A stretch of 64,000 nucleotides of DNA, from NCBI GenBank assembly GCA_033763935.1, contig JANRJO010000061.1, positions 1 to 64,000 on the forward strand, given 5' to 3'. A program made the position numbers and the translations under genes. Source of the stretch: DALYJJ01 sp033763935. GTDB lineage: Bacteria; Acidobacteriota; Terriglobia; Bryobacterales; Bryobacteraceae. Shown piece by piece: positions 20,848 through 30,022 of the stretch. The notes beneath the pieces are model-generated. The model saw only the letters and a list, made by a program, of their open reading frames with translations. It did not search any database and was not told the DNA's origin. Positions within the stretch are counted from its first letter, which is position 1. Every line of letters begins with the position of its first letter.

Positions 20848-23016
20848 TTATTTCGCGGCGTTCATTCGCTCGAGCTGCTTTACCAGGAATGGCATGTCCG
20901 TGAACGGATCGCCGCCGCTCCGCGCCCAATGCACTCGCCCCGCCTTGTCGATGAGGATCGTCGAGTGCACCTCCATCTCCTCGAAGTCGTCGTAGGATTG
21001 GAAGCGCCGCGCGTTCGCAAAACCCTCGTCTGAGAGCAGCCGCACTGCCCCCAGCTTCAGCCCGTCCTTTAGATACTTTGCGTTCTCGGCAGGCTTGTTG
21101 CCGCTCACGGCAAGCACCACGGTTTCCAGCCGCTCCCAGTCGTCGCCGCGCCCGCTGATGTCTTGCAGTTGCTTCATGCAGTGCAAACACTCGCGCCCCA
21201 GGTAGAACACCAGGATGACGTTCTTGCCCTGGTAGTCGGTGAGCGTGACCCGCTTACCGTCGGGATCTTTCGCATCCAACTCCATCGCCGAGTAAGGCGC
21301 CCACACCGCCGGTCCATACTGCTCGAGCGTAGCCTTCGTGTAGATCCGCTGCGGCCGCGGCGATTCGTCTTTCGCCTCCGCTTCCACCTTCGTCGCCGCC
21401 GCCCGTTCGAGCGGCTTCAGCCCCTTGTCGGCGCCCAGAGTGACGAAGCGCAAACGCGCCATCGCTGACTTGGCCTTCTCCGCCTCCCCCACCGCCTGAT
21501 AACTCTCCACCAGACCCGCGAGCGCGAACAGGTCGTTACGCGTCAGCTTCAGCGCCTTCTCGAAGGCCTGCCCCGCCAGCGCAGGACTCTGCGCCTCCAG
21601 GTACGCGCGGCCCAGTGCATTGTAGAGCACCTCCGGATACCGCGGCGGATCGTTATCGTGCGACTGCATCTCGAACTGCTTCTCCGCCGCATCGGAGAGC
21701 AGCGCCAGCCCCGGAAGCGTCTCGCCCGCCGCCAGCGCCAGCCTCGCTCGCAGGTCCAGCGTCTGTATCTCGAAGAGCGTCTTATCCGCCTTCTCGCCCT
21801 CTTCCTTCAGCTTCTGATGAGCCGCGAACGCCTTCTCGGCAAGACCTGTGTTCCCCAGCGCCGTGTGCGCCCTCGTCTCCACATAAGCCTTCCACAGCTT
21901 GTCCGCCGCAATGTCTCGCCATGGAATCGCTTTCGGATTCAGCAGTTCGTTCCAGCGCTCGTACTTCACCAGCGTACGCACCAGCGAGCGCAGGCCCTGC
22001 GTATGGCTGCTGTACGGATGTTCGCCGTTATGCTGCGGATCGAGCGGCGCGTCAATCAACTGCCGGGCGCCGAACACCGCGGCCTCTACCATTCCCAACT
22101 GTTCCTGGATGTAGCTCAGGTAATGCCGGTTGTGCCCGTAGTTCCATGTGTTGAACGGAAACTTCAAGTGCTCCTGCATGTAGCGAAGTTCCGTCCGCGT
22201 GGCCGCGTCCATGGCAATCGCCGCCTCATGCCACATGCCCACCGTGGCGTAGATATGCCCCGGCATGTGATGCGCGTGCCCAACGCCCGGCGCGATCTTC
22301 CCATATCGCACACAGCTCTCCAGCGCCTGCTCCGGCTCGTGATAGTTCCAGTTGTGAATGCGGTAGTGGTGCGCGCCCGGATGCTCCGGCTGCTTCGCCA
22401 GGATCTCCCGGACAATCTGCTCCGTCCCGTATCGCGAATCGCCCATGTTCGCCAGCGCCAGGAGCGCCCGCGCTTCCATGTCGTCCGGGTACTTCACGCA
22501 CAGCGACTCCAGCTTCTTCTTGTACTCCCCGTTCCGCTCCGTGTAGTTGTCACCGCGGTCGCGCAGCCGGTCGACCTTGTTCAGCGCCTCCAGCGCTTCA
22601 ATGTACAGCCGCTCCCGCTCGCTGACCTTGTCCTTCCGCTTCACTGCCTCGCGAATGAACTCCGTCGATCGCTCTTCCCCCGCGGCGCGCGCCAGACCCC
22701 AATAGCACATCGCATTCTCGGGCTCCAACTTCTGGCACCACCGGAACGCGCGCTCGGCCTCGTATTCCCAAAACGAGTGCAGCAGCGTCACGCCCTGGTT
22801 GAACCACTTCTGTACTTCGGGGTTCCTGGTAGTGATGGGGAAGTGCACCTGCCCGATGCCCTTCAAATCCACCGGCCTGTGCCGTGGGCCGGTGTCGAAG
22901 GCCGGCCCCAGGTGCGAGTGTCCTTGTTTAATCTCGAGCCACGCAGGTTTCTCTCCCCGCGGTTGTGCGCACAACGGCAGAACCAGCCCGGCAGCGGCCA
23001 AGAGTCCCAATCTCAA
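20848..23016 (-). CDS. Exported TPR protein with C-terminal redoxin (AhpC/TSA-like) domain
   Basis: This 722-residue protein starts with a TTG at 23016 that overlaps the upstream stop (TTGA) and gives a signal peptide (MRLGLLAAAGLVLPLCAQ). Residues from about 60 to 540 are a long alpha-helical repeat region with TPR-like units and several conserved His/Trp clusters (A-H-H-Y-R-I-H-N-W, H-A-H-H-M-P-G-H). The last 180 residues are a thioredoxin-fold AhpC/TSA-like domain with a C-L-H-C active-site motif (Y-L-G-R-E-C-L-H-C-M-K-Q-L) and a typical S-T-I-L-I-D-K-A-G-R-V. It is likely a periplasmic or membrane-attached thiol oxidoreductase with a scaffold. It is the last gene of the glpX-to-TPR operon. 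Confidence 0.83.
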   Translation of the reverse strand: MRLGLLAAAGLVLPLCAQPRGEKPAWLEIKQGHSHLGPAFDTGPRHRPVDLKGIGQVHFPITTRNPEVQKWFNQGVTLLHSFWEYEAERAFRWCQKLEPENAMCYWGLARAAGEERSTEFIREAVKRKDKVSERERLYIEALEALNKVDRLRDRGDNYTERNGEYKKKLESLCVKYPDDMEARALLALANMGDSRYGTEQIVREILAKQPEHPGAHHYRIHNWNYHEPEQALESCVRYGKIAPGVGHAHHMPGHIYATVGMWHEAAIAMDAATRTELRYMQEHLKFPFNTWNYGHNRHYLSYIQEQLGMVEAAVFGARQLIDAPLDPQHNGEHPYSSHTQGLRSLVRTLVKYERWNELLNPKAIPWRDIAADKLWKAYVETRAHTALGNTGLAEKAFAAHQKLKEEGEKADKTLFEIQTLDLRARLALAAGETLPGLALLSDAAEKQFEMQSHDNDPPRYPEVLYNALGRAYLEAQSPALAGQAFEKALKLTRNDLFALAGLVESYQAVGEAEKAKSAMARLRFVTLGADKGLKPLERAAATKVEAEAKDESPRPQRIYTKATLEQYGPAVWAPYSAMELDAKDPDGKRVTLTDYQGKNVILVFYLGRECLHCMKQLQDISGRGDDWERLETVVLAVSGNKPAENAKYLKDGLKLGAVRLLSDEGFANARRFQSYDDFEEMEVHSTILIDKAGRVHWARSGGDPFTDMPFLVKQLERMNAAK

Positions 23017-23846
23017 CGAAGCCCTCCAGCTTCGCCAATCATCTCACGGTTGCTTCGTACCCAACCGTTCACATCCCGGTGAAAGTGAGTAGTGGCCAGG
23101 CAGCGGAACTTCGTCCCGCTTTCCTCCAGTTCATGCTGGGAAACCGAGATGCGGCCGGGCTCCACCCGAATCAGTTGGAACGAATTTCCCTCCCCGCGCA
23201 GCCGCCGGGACATCGTCCCTGCCTGTACAAACACGGCGGACTGTCCTGCCACTTTGTGTCGCTCCGCCGTCGGCCCGGCGTGCGCCACGTGCATGTGCCC
23301 GGCCAGCATCAGGTCCACTACCCGGACCACGCGCGCGAACACATCCCGTCCAATCAACTCCCGCGCGGCGAACCGCTCCGGCAGGTCGAACGGGTGGTGA
23401 GTCACCAGCACGCGTGTCAGCCCCGGCGCCGCTTCGGCCATGAACCGCTCCAGCTTCTCCACCTGCCGGCGGCTCACCCGTCCCCCGCGAAACAGTTCCA
23501 CGCGTGCGGTATTCAATCCGCATACGGCGATCTCGCCATCGACAAACGACGGCTCCGTGTCTTCCGCGATGTAGCGCCGGTACATCGAGAGCCGCTCCGT
23601 GAAGCGGCGAAACGGGTTCATGAACGCCATATCGTGGTTGCCCGGCACGGCCAATACGCGGCCCGGCAGCGCCCGCACGAACTCACGCGCCTCGACGAAC
23701 TCGTGGCGTCGTCCGTGCTGCGTGAAGTCGCCGGAGATCGCGATCAGGTCCGGTCGCGCCGCGCGAATGGCGTTCACCAGCGCCGGCCCCACGTGGGCGT
23801 CGACTCGGCCGAAATGGAGGTCGGAAAGGTGAACGATTGTTCTCAT
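23013..23846 (-). CDS. Calcineurin-like metallophosphoesterase
   Basis: This 277-residue protein shows all motifs of the calcineurin-like phosphoesterase superfamily: S-D-L-H-F-G near residue 8, S-G-D-F-T-Q-H near 40, V-P-G-N-H-D near 68, V-T-H-H-P-F and G-H-M-H-V-A-H. These ligands hold a dinuclear metal centre. There is no signal peptide. Some relatives are cyclic-nucleotide phosphodiesterases (CpdA-like), but the substrate cannot be read from sequence. It overlaps both neighbours by four bases, so it is translated in a coupled operon. Confidence 0.92.
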   Translation of the reverse strand: MRTIVHLSDLHFGRVDAHVGPALVNAIRAARPDLIAISGDFTQHGRRHEFVEAREFVRALPGRVLAVPGNHDMAFMNPFRRFTERLSMYRRYIAEDTEPSFVDGEIAVCGLNTARVELFRGGRVSRRQVEKLERFMAEAAPGLTRVLVTHHPFDLPERFAARELIGRDVFARVVRVVDLMLAGHMHVAHAGPTAERHKVAGQSAVFVQAGTMSRRLRGEGNSFQLIRVEPGRISVSQHELEESGTKFRCLATTHFHRDVNGWVRSNREMIGEAGGLR

Positions 23847-24610
23847 CCGTATTCGAAGCCCGCCATTGCGTAGACGCGTTCATCCGCTGTTTGCGCGACA
23901 CCGCCTCTCCGCATCCGCAGCAGACGCCGTACCGGCCGGAAGCCATACCGGGAGGCGAGGCCCATCCCCACCTCGCTCAGGTCCCAGTAAACGTCCCCGC
24001 TGCCATGCCGCGCCAGCATCCACTCCACCAGCCGCCGTGCGTCCCCCTCCCGCTGTGCGCGGCAGGGTCCGAAGAAGCGAGCCAGCCGGCCGGGCCGCGT
24101 CATTGCGTATGAGCCGGGCCCGGCGGTCGCCGTTTCCGAATCGCGCAGGACCATTCTGGCCGCACCATCCAGGTCCGCCTCCTGCGCCCTCGGCAGTTCG
24201 AGCGCGGGCCGCGCCGCCTGGTCACCTTCCCGCTTCCATCGCTCCACCGCGTATTCACCCGCGAATCCGAAGCGCTCATACAACGCCAGCCCCATGTCCG
24301 TGGCGTCCAGCCGCTGGCAGCGCACGCCCCTTTCGTCCAACCAGGAAAGCGCCCGCTCCATCAGCGCTGCAGCGTAGCCGCGTCCGCGGTACGAAGCGTC
24401 GGTCAACACCATTCCGATCCACGCCAACTCCGTCCCGTAACGCACGGCCGTTGTCGTCGCCACCACTCGCCCGTCGTATTCGAACCCGAAGCACCCTTCC
24501 GGTTCCAGTTCCAGCAGCCGCTCCCAGTCGCGCCGCGTCTGGTTCCACCCCGCGGTTGTCGAAAGCGCCAGCGCATCCTCCACGTCCGCCGGCGCGAGGC
24601 GCCGGATCAT
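23843..24610 (-). CDS. GNAT-family N-acetyltransferase
   Basis: This is an acetyl-CoA-dependent N-acetyltransferase fold. The acetyl-CoA loop reads Y-R-G-R-G-Y-A-A-A-L near residue 78, preceded by the beta4 strand L-A-W-I-G-M-V-L-T-D. A second, weaker GNAT-like half follows from about residue 140, as in two-domain GNAT proteins. The ATG at 24610 overlaps the upstream stop (ATGA); a TTG three codons earlier is less likely. The acceptor substrate is unknown. It lies in the operon from glpX to the TPR-redoxin gene. Confidence 0.87.
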   Translation of the reverse strand: MIRRLAPADVEDALALSTTAGWNQTRRDWERLLELEPEGCFGFEYDGRVVATTTAVRYGTELAWIGMVLTDASYRGRGYAAALMERALSWLDERGVRCQRLDATDMGLALYERFGFAGEYAVERWKREGDQAARPALELPRAQEADLDGAARMVLRDSETATAGPGSYAMTRPGRLARFFGPCRAQREGDARRLVEWMLARHGSGDVYWDLSEVGMGLASRYGFRPVRRLLRMRRGGVAQTADERVYAMAGFEYG

Positions 24611-25599
24611 CGCAGCCAACGATCCAGGTTTTCGCGAACAAACGCGTCGTCGGTCAAGTGCGGATACGCCCGCACCACACGGTCAATCTCCTCCATCTGC
24701 CCCGGCGAAAGATCCTCGTTCGGGTCCAGGCACCATCGCCCGCACAACAGTCCCTGGCGCCGCAGCACCTCGTGAATGCCGGCGATGCACCCGTGGAACC
24801 CGTTCGCCGCGTCGAACAAGGCGGCGTTCGCATCCGTCAGCTGTTGCCCGAGAGCGAGCCACTCCTCCGTCGCCTTGACGTCACGGTGGACACGTACTGC
24901 CTCTCGCGTCCACACCGCCCATTGCCCCAACAGCCCGCCGGCAAATCGCACGGTCACTTCGCCGAACCGGTACGGCGTCACGAGATCGGGGATGATGTTG
25001 TCGTCGTTGCCCGTGTACAACGCGATCTCTCCCGCGCGCCCCGACTCCGCTACCGCCCGCATCACATCCAGCGTCTGGTACCGGTTAAAGGGCGCCACCT
25101 TGATGGCGACCACCTTCTGAATCTCCGCTGCCTGCCGCCAGAACGCATACGGCAGCATCCGCCCCCCAACGGCCGGCTGGAGATAGAACCCCACCACCGG
25201 CATCACCTCCGCCACCGCCCGCACATGATCCACCAGTCGATCGAGAGTGGCATCCCGTAGCGCGCCCAGGCTCAACAACACCGCGTCATACTTCAATCGC
25301 GCCGCCAGTTCCGCCTCCGCCAACGCCTGCCGCCGCTCCCCGCACACACCCGCCACCAGCGCCACGTCTCGCCCGCGCGCCTCTTCCGCCGCCAGCACGA
25401 GCACCGGTTCCAGCAGCCCCGCCTCCCGAATGACGAACTGCGTCGTGTGTACGCCCACCGCTACCCCGCCCGCTCCCGCGTCCAGGTAGTAGCGCGTGAG
25501 CGCCCGCTGACGCCGCTCGTCCAGCTTTCGTTCCGGCGTCAACGCGAGCGGGTGGGCGGGAATCACGCAACCTTTCCGCAGCCGTTCAAAACTTCCCAT
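24607..25599 (-). CDS. Dihydrodipicolinate synthase/N-acetylneuraminate lyase family protein
   Basis: This 330-residue TIM-barrel aldolase-family protein carries a plausible Schiff-base Lys in V-V-A-I-K-V-A-P-F-N and the G-A-G-G-V-A-V-G-V-H-T segment that parallels the family's G-T-T-G-E loop. The usual loop is altered (V-H-T-T-Q), so it is probably not a true DapA. The ATG at 25599 (MGSFERLRKGCVIPAHPL) is chosen over the start at 25671 because the family begins there; it overlaps the previous gene by 14 bases. With the adjacent epimerase-like gene it may handle a sugar acid, which is inference from context. Confidence 0.82.
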   Translation of the reverse strand: MGSFERLRKGCVIPAHPLALTPERKLDERRQRALTRYYLDAGAGGVAVGVHTTQFVIREAGLLEPVLVLAAEEARGRDVALVAGVCGERRQALAEAELAARLKYDAVLLSLGALRDATLDRLVDHVRAVAEVMPVVGFYLQPAVGGRMLPYAFWRQAAEIQKVVAIKVAPFNRYQTLDVMRAVAESGRAGEIALYTGNDDNIIPDLVTPYRFGEVTVRFAGGLLGQWAVWTREAVRVHRDVKATEEWLALGQQLTDANAALFDAANGFHGCIAGIHEVLRRQGLLCGRWCLDPNEDLSPGQMEEIDRVVRAYPHLTDDAFVRENLDRWLR

Positions 25600-26596
25600 C
25601 GCGTGCCTCAAAGTGTGTCGGCTTCTCCCAACGCACGCCGCCGGCCGCCACCCAGGCTGCGACATCGTCAATGGCTTGGGTCACCGATACCTCCGGCGGC
25701 CCGAACAACTCCCGGCAGCGAGAGGCGTTGCTCAGTAAAGCGGTCTCCGACTCCGAGCCTGCCAGGAGCGGCGCACGCCCGAACCGCCGGCCAAACTCCT
25801 CGGCCAGCCATCGCACCGACAGCACTTCTGTCCCCGTTACATTGACGACGAACGGCGGCGAGGCGCAATGTGCGAACGCGCGTAGTGCAACCGAGTTCGC
25901 ATCGCTCTGCCAGATCACGTTCACATAACCCATCTCGAGGCGCACCGGCTCTCGATGCCACACCCTCCAGGCGACGTCCGCCAGCACCCCGTACCTCATC
26001 TCCACCGCGTAGTTCAACCGCAGCAGCGCCACCCTCGTGCCGTACTCCCGCGACGCATATTCGAACAGCCGCTCCCGCGCCAGCGCGGACCACCCATACT
26101 CGCCCACCGGCTCCAACGGAGCGCTCTCATCCGGCCCGCCGCTTTCCACACGCATCAGGGGATAGACGTTACCCGTAGAAAAGGAGACGATGCGCGATCC
26201 GGCGTAACGACGGGCGACCAAACCCGGCAGGAGCGCGTTCGTTGCCCACGTCGCGCCCGCATCACCACTGGTGCCGAACTTTCGGGCTGCCATGTACAGC
26301 ACGTTTGCTGCGTTGGGCAACCGCTCCAGCGAACCGGGCGCGATCAGGTCCGCCTCGACGCACTCGATGCCGGCCAACTCCAGGCGCTCGCGCGTCGCGC
26401 GGTCCGTGAACCGCGAGACGGCAATCACCGGCGTTGACGAAGGCGCCGCCCGTCGCGCCCGAAGCGCCAGAGTCGGCCCCATCTTTCCGCCGGCGCCGAG
26501 AATCAGCAGCCCGTCCCGCCAGTCTTTGGCTGCCTCCTCGTCTGCCGCCGAAGGCCGGCTCAGTCTTTCCTCCAGTTCCGAGGTCGACGCGATCAA
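25586..26596 (-). CDS. NAD-dependent epimerase/dehydratase-like protein (extended SDR, atypical active site)
   Basis: This 336-residue protein has the Rossmann motif G-A-G-G-K-M-G near residue 34 and an extended SDR layout. The active-site region G-E-Y-G-W-S-A-L has Tyr but lacks the Lys four residues later that defines the YxxxK pair, so catalysis by the usual mechanism is doubtful. The start is a TTG at 26596 overlapping the glpX stop (TTGA). Neighbours on the same transcript are glpX and a dihydrodipicolinate-synthase-family gene. It may bind NAD(P) and a nucleotide sugar or sugar acid. Confidence 0.8.
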   Translation of the reverse strand: MIASTSELEERLSRPSAADEEAAKDWRDGLLILGAGGKMGPTLALRARRAAPSSTPVIAVSRFTDRATRERLELAGIECVEADLIAPGSLERLPNAANVLYMAARKFGTSGDAGATWATNALLPGLVARRYAGSRIVSFSTGNVYPLMRVESGGPDESAPLEPVGEYGWSALARERLFEYASREYGTRVALLRLNYAVEMRYGVLADVAWRVWHREPVRLEMGYVNVIWQSDANSVALRAFAHCASPPFVVNVTGTEVLSVRWLAEEFGRRFGRAPLLAGSESETALLSNASRCRELFGPPEVSVTQAIDDVAAWVAAGGVRWEKPTHFEARDGKF

Positions 26597-27681
26597 TAGA
26601 GACGCACCCCACGCGGGCCGGCCGGCTCCAGTTGCCGCACCGAATCAATGAATCGAACGCTGTTCGCCTCGCTTGTCATCACGATCGAATGCGTCCGGTA
26701 GCCGCCACGGAAGAACCGCACGCCCTCGAGCAGAGCGCCCTTCGTTACGCCCGTCGCTGCAAAGACGATGTGCTCGCCCGGGGCCAGGTCCTGTGCCTTA
26801 TAGATGCGCCGCGGGTCATTGATCCCCATGCGCTGCACCCGCTCCTCCAATTCCGGCGTATCCACCACCAGGCGGCCCACCATCTCGCCGTTAAGGCAGC
26901 GCATTGCCGCCGCGGTGATAACACCCTCCGGCGCCCCGCCCGACCCGATGACCGCGTGCACGCCAGCCCCCCGCACCGCTACCGCGATGCCCGCTGAAAG
27001 GTCGCCGTCGCCGATCAACCGTATGCGCGCCCCCGCACGCCGAATCCTCGAAATCAAGTCCTGATGCCGTGGCCGGTCCAGCACTACGATCACCAGGTCC
27101 CGTACGTCGCGGTCCAGGCACCGCGCAATCGACTTCAGGTTGTCCTCCACGGGCGCGTCGAGGTCCAGCGCTCCCTTGCACGCCGGCCCGGCGATGATCT
27201 TTTCCATGTAGCAATCCGGTGCGTGCAGCAGCCCGCCATGTTCGCTGGCTGCGAGCACGGAGATGGCATTGCTGGCCCCTGTGGCGCACAGGTTCGTGCC
27301 TTCCAGGGGATCGACGGCAATATCAACCTCTGGATATCGGAAGCCGGGCGGCGGGGTCGAACCCACCTTCTCTCCGATGTACAGCATCGGCGCCTGGTCG
27401 CGCTCGCCCTCCCCGATCACGATCGTCCCCGCGATGCGCACCTTCTCAAACGCCTGCCGCATCGCCTGCACGGCGACATGATCGGAATGGTCCCGCTCGC
27501 CCATCCCCATCGTTCGGGCGGAAGCAACGGCCGCTTCTTCGACCACCGTTACCAGGTCCAACGCAATCTGGTGTTCGAACTCAGGAAGCGGTTGAATGCT
27601 TACCGTACTTTGAGTTACGGTTTCCGTCACGAGGGAAGCCCTCCTCTCCGACACATAGTACCGCTCCCCGATTCGGTTCAT
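26593..27681 (-). CDS. glpX: Class II fructose-1,6-bisphosphatase (GlpX)
   Basis: This 362-residue protein hydrolyses fructose 1,6-bisphosphate to fructose 6-phosphate in gluconeogenesis. It carries the GlpX hallmarks: G-E-G-E-R-D with the metal-binding acids, D-P-L-E-G-T near residue 110, the I-G-D-G-D-L-S segment, and G-S-G-G-A-P-E-G-V. The first ATG is at 27681; a TTG at 27693 would add four residues. An N-terminal extension of about 28 residues precedes the conserved core, so a later start is possible. It leads a minus-strand operon of six genes and is divergent from the chemoreceptor, with about 50 bases between starts. Confidence 0.92.
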   Translation of the reverse strand: MNRIGERYYVSERRASLVTETVTQSTVSIQPLPEFEHQIALDLVTVVEEAAVASARTMGMGERDHSDHVAVQAMRQAFEKVRIAGTIVIGEGERDQAPMLYIGEKVGSTPPPGFRYPEVDIAVDPLEGTNLCATGASNAISVLAASEHGGLLHAPDCYMEKIIAGPACKGALDLDAPVEDNLKSIARCLDRDVRDLVIVVLDRPRHQDLISRIRRAGARIRLIGDGDLSAGIAVAVRGAGVHAVIGSGGAPEGVITAAAMRCLNGEMVGRLVVDTPELEERVQRMGINDPRRIYKAQDLAPGEHIVFAATGVTKGALLEGVRFFRGGYRTHSIVMTSEANSVRFIDSVRQLEPAGPRGVRLY

Positions 27682-27731
27682 CAGTCTGCCCAATTGTTCG
27701 ATATGCGTCTCAGAGCGAGTCTGCTGCCGCT

Positions 27732-29246
27732 ATGTTGAACAAGTTCCGAAATCTCTCCCTTGGGCGAAGACTAGGGTCATGCGTTGCCGTCCTCGGAATC
27801 CTGACGCTGTTTGTCGGTGTTTGGTCTCTCATGAACCTCCGCCGGGTGCATCGTGATCTGAGCGCGGCGGTTGAAGAAGGAAACCGTATTGCCCACGCCG
27901 CTTCCGAGATGCGCGGTGGGCTCACTGAACTCGGGGCGCACGTGTCGTCCGTGCAGTTCACCTACACCATTACGTACCTGGCGAAGGTCAACCCGAAAAC
28001 CGAGGCCGCCGTGGGCGACTGCGCGGGCTGCCACTCCTATAGCGGCGCCGTTGCCGAGTTGAAGGCGTTCGACGAAAAGGCACAAAAGGTTCGTTCCCAC
28101 GCCCAGGAATTGCGGGGGCTCGCGGCGCCGTCGGTCGCGGTGCATCTGGATGCAGTCAATGCGGGGATCGCCCGGTGGCGAAACCTGTACGCCGACTACC
28201 TCAAAGTCGCGGAGCAACGCCACTTCGATACCGCACATGGCCTCCTGATGAACGAGATGGCGCCCCTGGTGGGAGCCCTCGGGAAGACGGTCGATCACGC
28301 CGAGACCAAAGTCGAGGAACACCGTCAGGCCGTCCTCGCCGAGGCAGAGCGCCATGCCGCCGGGAGCCAGCGCGCGACGGTGGTGGTTCTGGTATTCGCT
28401 GCCGTCGTGGTGGCGTGCATATTTCTCATCCTGCGGTCCACCGCGGCGACCCTCCAGCGTCTCTGCTGTAACCTTGGTGCTCAGTCCCAGGCGGTAGCTG
28501 TTCAGGCGGAGCAGGTGTGCGGAGGGAGCCAGTCTATCTCGCGCTCCGTATCCGAGCAGGCCCAGGCCCTCGAGGCAACCGCCTCTTCCGCCGCCGAGGT
28601 GACAGCTTCGGCGCAGCAGAACGCCAACTCCGCGGCCTCCGTGGCCGAGACGTTGGATCGGCTCGGCGCCGCTGTCGTCCAGACCAATACTGACCTTGAC
28701 CGCTCGGTTTCGGTGATGAAGGAGATTGGCCGCTCGGCGTCGAAGATCGGAACGATCATCAAAGTGATCGACGGTATCGCCGTGCAGACGAATCTCCTCG
28801 CGCTTAACGCCGCTGTGGAAGCGGCGCGCGCGGGCGAGGCCGGACTCGGGTTCGCGGTCGTGGCCGACGAAGTGAGAAGCCTCGCCGGCCGCGCAGCCGA
28901 AGCGGCCCGCGACACACACCATCTCATCGAAGAGGCTCGCACCTTGTCCTTGCAGGGCGGGGAGGCGCTCGAAGGGTTATCGAGCGGCTTCGCCCAACTG
29001 ATGGCCGAGATCGAGGCTGCCGGCGTGAATACGCGCGAAGTCGACGCGGCCAGCCGGGAGCAAGTGGAGACCGTGGAAATGATGCACAACGAACTCCGCC
29101 GGATCGAGAGCCTCGGCCGGCGAAGCCAGTCGGAATCGGAAGAGAGCTCGGCCTCCGGCGAGAACCTCCGGCAGCAAGCTCAACTGCTTTCGGAGAGCGT
29201 GGCTACCCTGGTCGCCCTGGCCGGAGGCCGTAAGCGCCTCTGTTAG
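27732..29246 (+). CDS. Methyl-accepting chemotaxis protein with periplasmic c-type heme motif
   Basis: This 504-residue chemoreceptor has TM1 at residues 14-33, a periplasmic sensor to about 215, TM2 at 216-234 and a cytoplasmic coiled-coil signalling domain. The hairpin tip is the conserved N-L-L-A-L-N-A-A-V-E-A-A-R-A-G-E segment. The sensor contains C-A-G-C-H at residues 97-101, a c-type heme attachment motif, which suggests redox or gas sensing, as in heme-containing receptors of Desulfovibrio and Geobacter. No clear HAMP domain follows TM2. No che genes are in the window. The ATG at 27732 is chosen because it begins the first transmembrane region. Confidence 0.9.
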   Translation: MLNKFRNLSLGRRLGSCVAVLGILTLFVGVWSLMNLRRVHRDLSAAVEEGNRIAHAASEMRGGLTELGAHVSSVQFTYTITYLAKVNPKTEAAVGDCAGCHSYSGAVAELKAFDEKAQKVRSHAQELRGLAAPSVAVHLDAVNAGIARWRNLYADYLKVAEQRHFDTAHGLLMNEMAPLVGALGKTVDHAETKVEEHRQAVLAEAERHAAGSQRATVVVLVFAAVVVACIFLILRSTAATLQRLCCNLGAQSQAVAVQAEQVCGGSQSISRSVSEQAQALEATASSAAEVTASAQQNANSAASVAETLDRLGAAVVQTNTDLDRSVSVMKEIGRSASKIGTIIKVIDGIAVQTNLLALNAAVEAARAGEAGLGFAVVADEVRSLAGRAAEAARDTHHLIEEARTLSLQGGEALEGLSSGFAQLMAEIEAAGVNTREVDAASREQVETVEMMHNELRRIESLGRRSQSESEESSASGENLRQQAQLLSESVATLVALAGGRKRLC

Positions 29247-29254
29247 ATTAGTAA

Positions 29255-30022
29255 GTGGCTTTGCCCGCGACAACGGTTACTTTCCTCGCCATCCTGCTCC
29301 TGACGATGATTGCCATCGCCGGAGCCGTCGCTGGCGTCCTCGGCTCGGGCGGGGTTCGCCGGCTCGGCGCCATCCTCCCATTCAGCGGAGGGCTCCTCGT
29401 GGGCATCGCCCTCTTCTGGATGATCCCGGAGATCTCGTCGGAGTGGAAGTGGCCCCTCGCCGCCGCCTTCTCTCTGGCCGGCTTCCTTCTGCTCTGGTTT
29501 GTGAACCGTCACCTCTACCCGGTCTGCCCTTCCTGCTCCCACACTCACGACCACGACCACTGCAGCACTCGCCTTCACGGTTTTGGCGGTCCGCTGGTCG
29601 TCGCCGCGACCCTGCACAGTTTCTTCGACGGCTGGGGCGCAGCGGCATCCTCTGAGGGCAGCATGGAACTCGGCCGCGCGTTTATGCTTGGAGCGCTGGT
29701 GCACAAGGTGCCCGAAGGCCTTGCCTACGGCGCCATTCTTCGCGCTTCGTTCTCGCGAAAATCCACAGCACTGGTATGGGCCGTGCTCATCGAAGGCGTC
29801 ACGCTTGCCGGCGGCGCCGCTGCCCTAGCTGCGGGTCCGCTGATGACACCGGTCGTTCTGCGCGTCATTCTGTCGCTCGTGGCGGGGACGTTCCTCTTCC
29901 TTGGGTACCACGCGATTCACAACGAATGGCGCCGCAACGGACGCCCCTCGGTTGTGCCGGCGCTCACCGGCGCCGCCGGCGCCGCCGCCCTTCAGCAAGG
30001 CCTGCGTGTTCTGCTGCGTTAG
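29255..30022 (+). CDS. ZIP-family metal transporter
   Basis: This 255-residue inner-membrane protein has about eight hydrophobic helices and the ZIP signature motifs in the fourth and fifth core helices: H-S-F-F-D-G-W and H-K-V-P-E-G-L-A-Y. A His/Cys-rich cytoplasmic loop (C-P-S-C-S-H-T-H-D-H-D-H-C) would bind metal. ZIP proteins import divalent metals such as zinc into the cytoplasm. The start is a GTG at 29255, eight bases after the chemoreceptor stop, so the two are probably co-transcribed. The stop overlaps the convergent amidase gene by four bases. Confidence 0.9.
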   Translation: MALPATTVTFLAILLLTMIAIAGAVAGVLGSGGVRRLGAILPFSGGLLVGIALFWMIPEISSEWKWPLAAAFSLAGFLLLWFVNRHLYPVCPSCSHTHDHDHCSTRLHGFGGPLVVAATLHSFFDGWGAAASSEGSMELGRAFMLGALVHKVPEGLAYGAILRASFSRKSTALVWAVLIEGVTLAGGAAALAAGPLMTPVVLRVILSLVAGTFLFLGYHAIHNEWRRNGRPSVVPALTGAAGAAALQQGLRVLLR

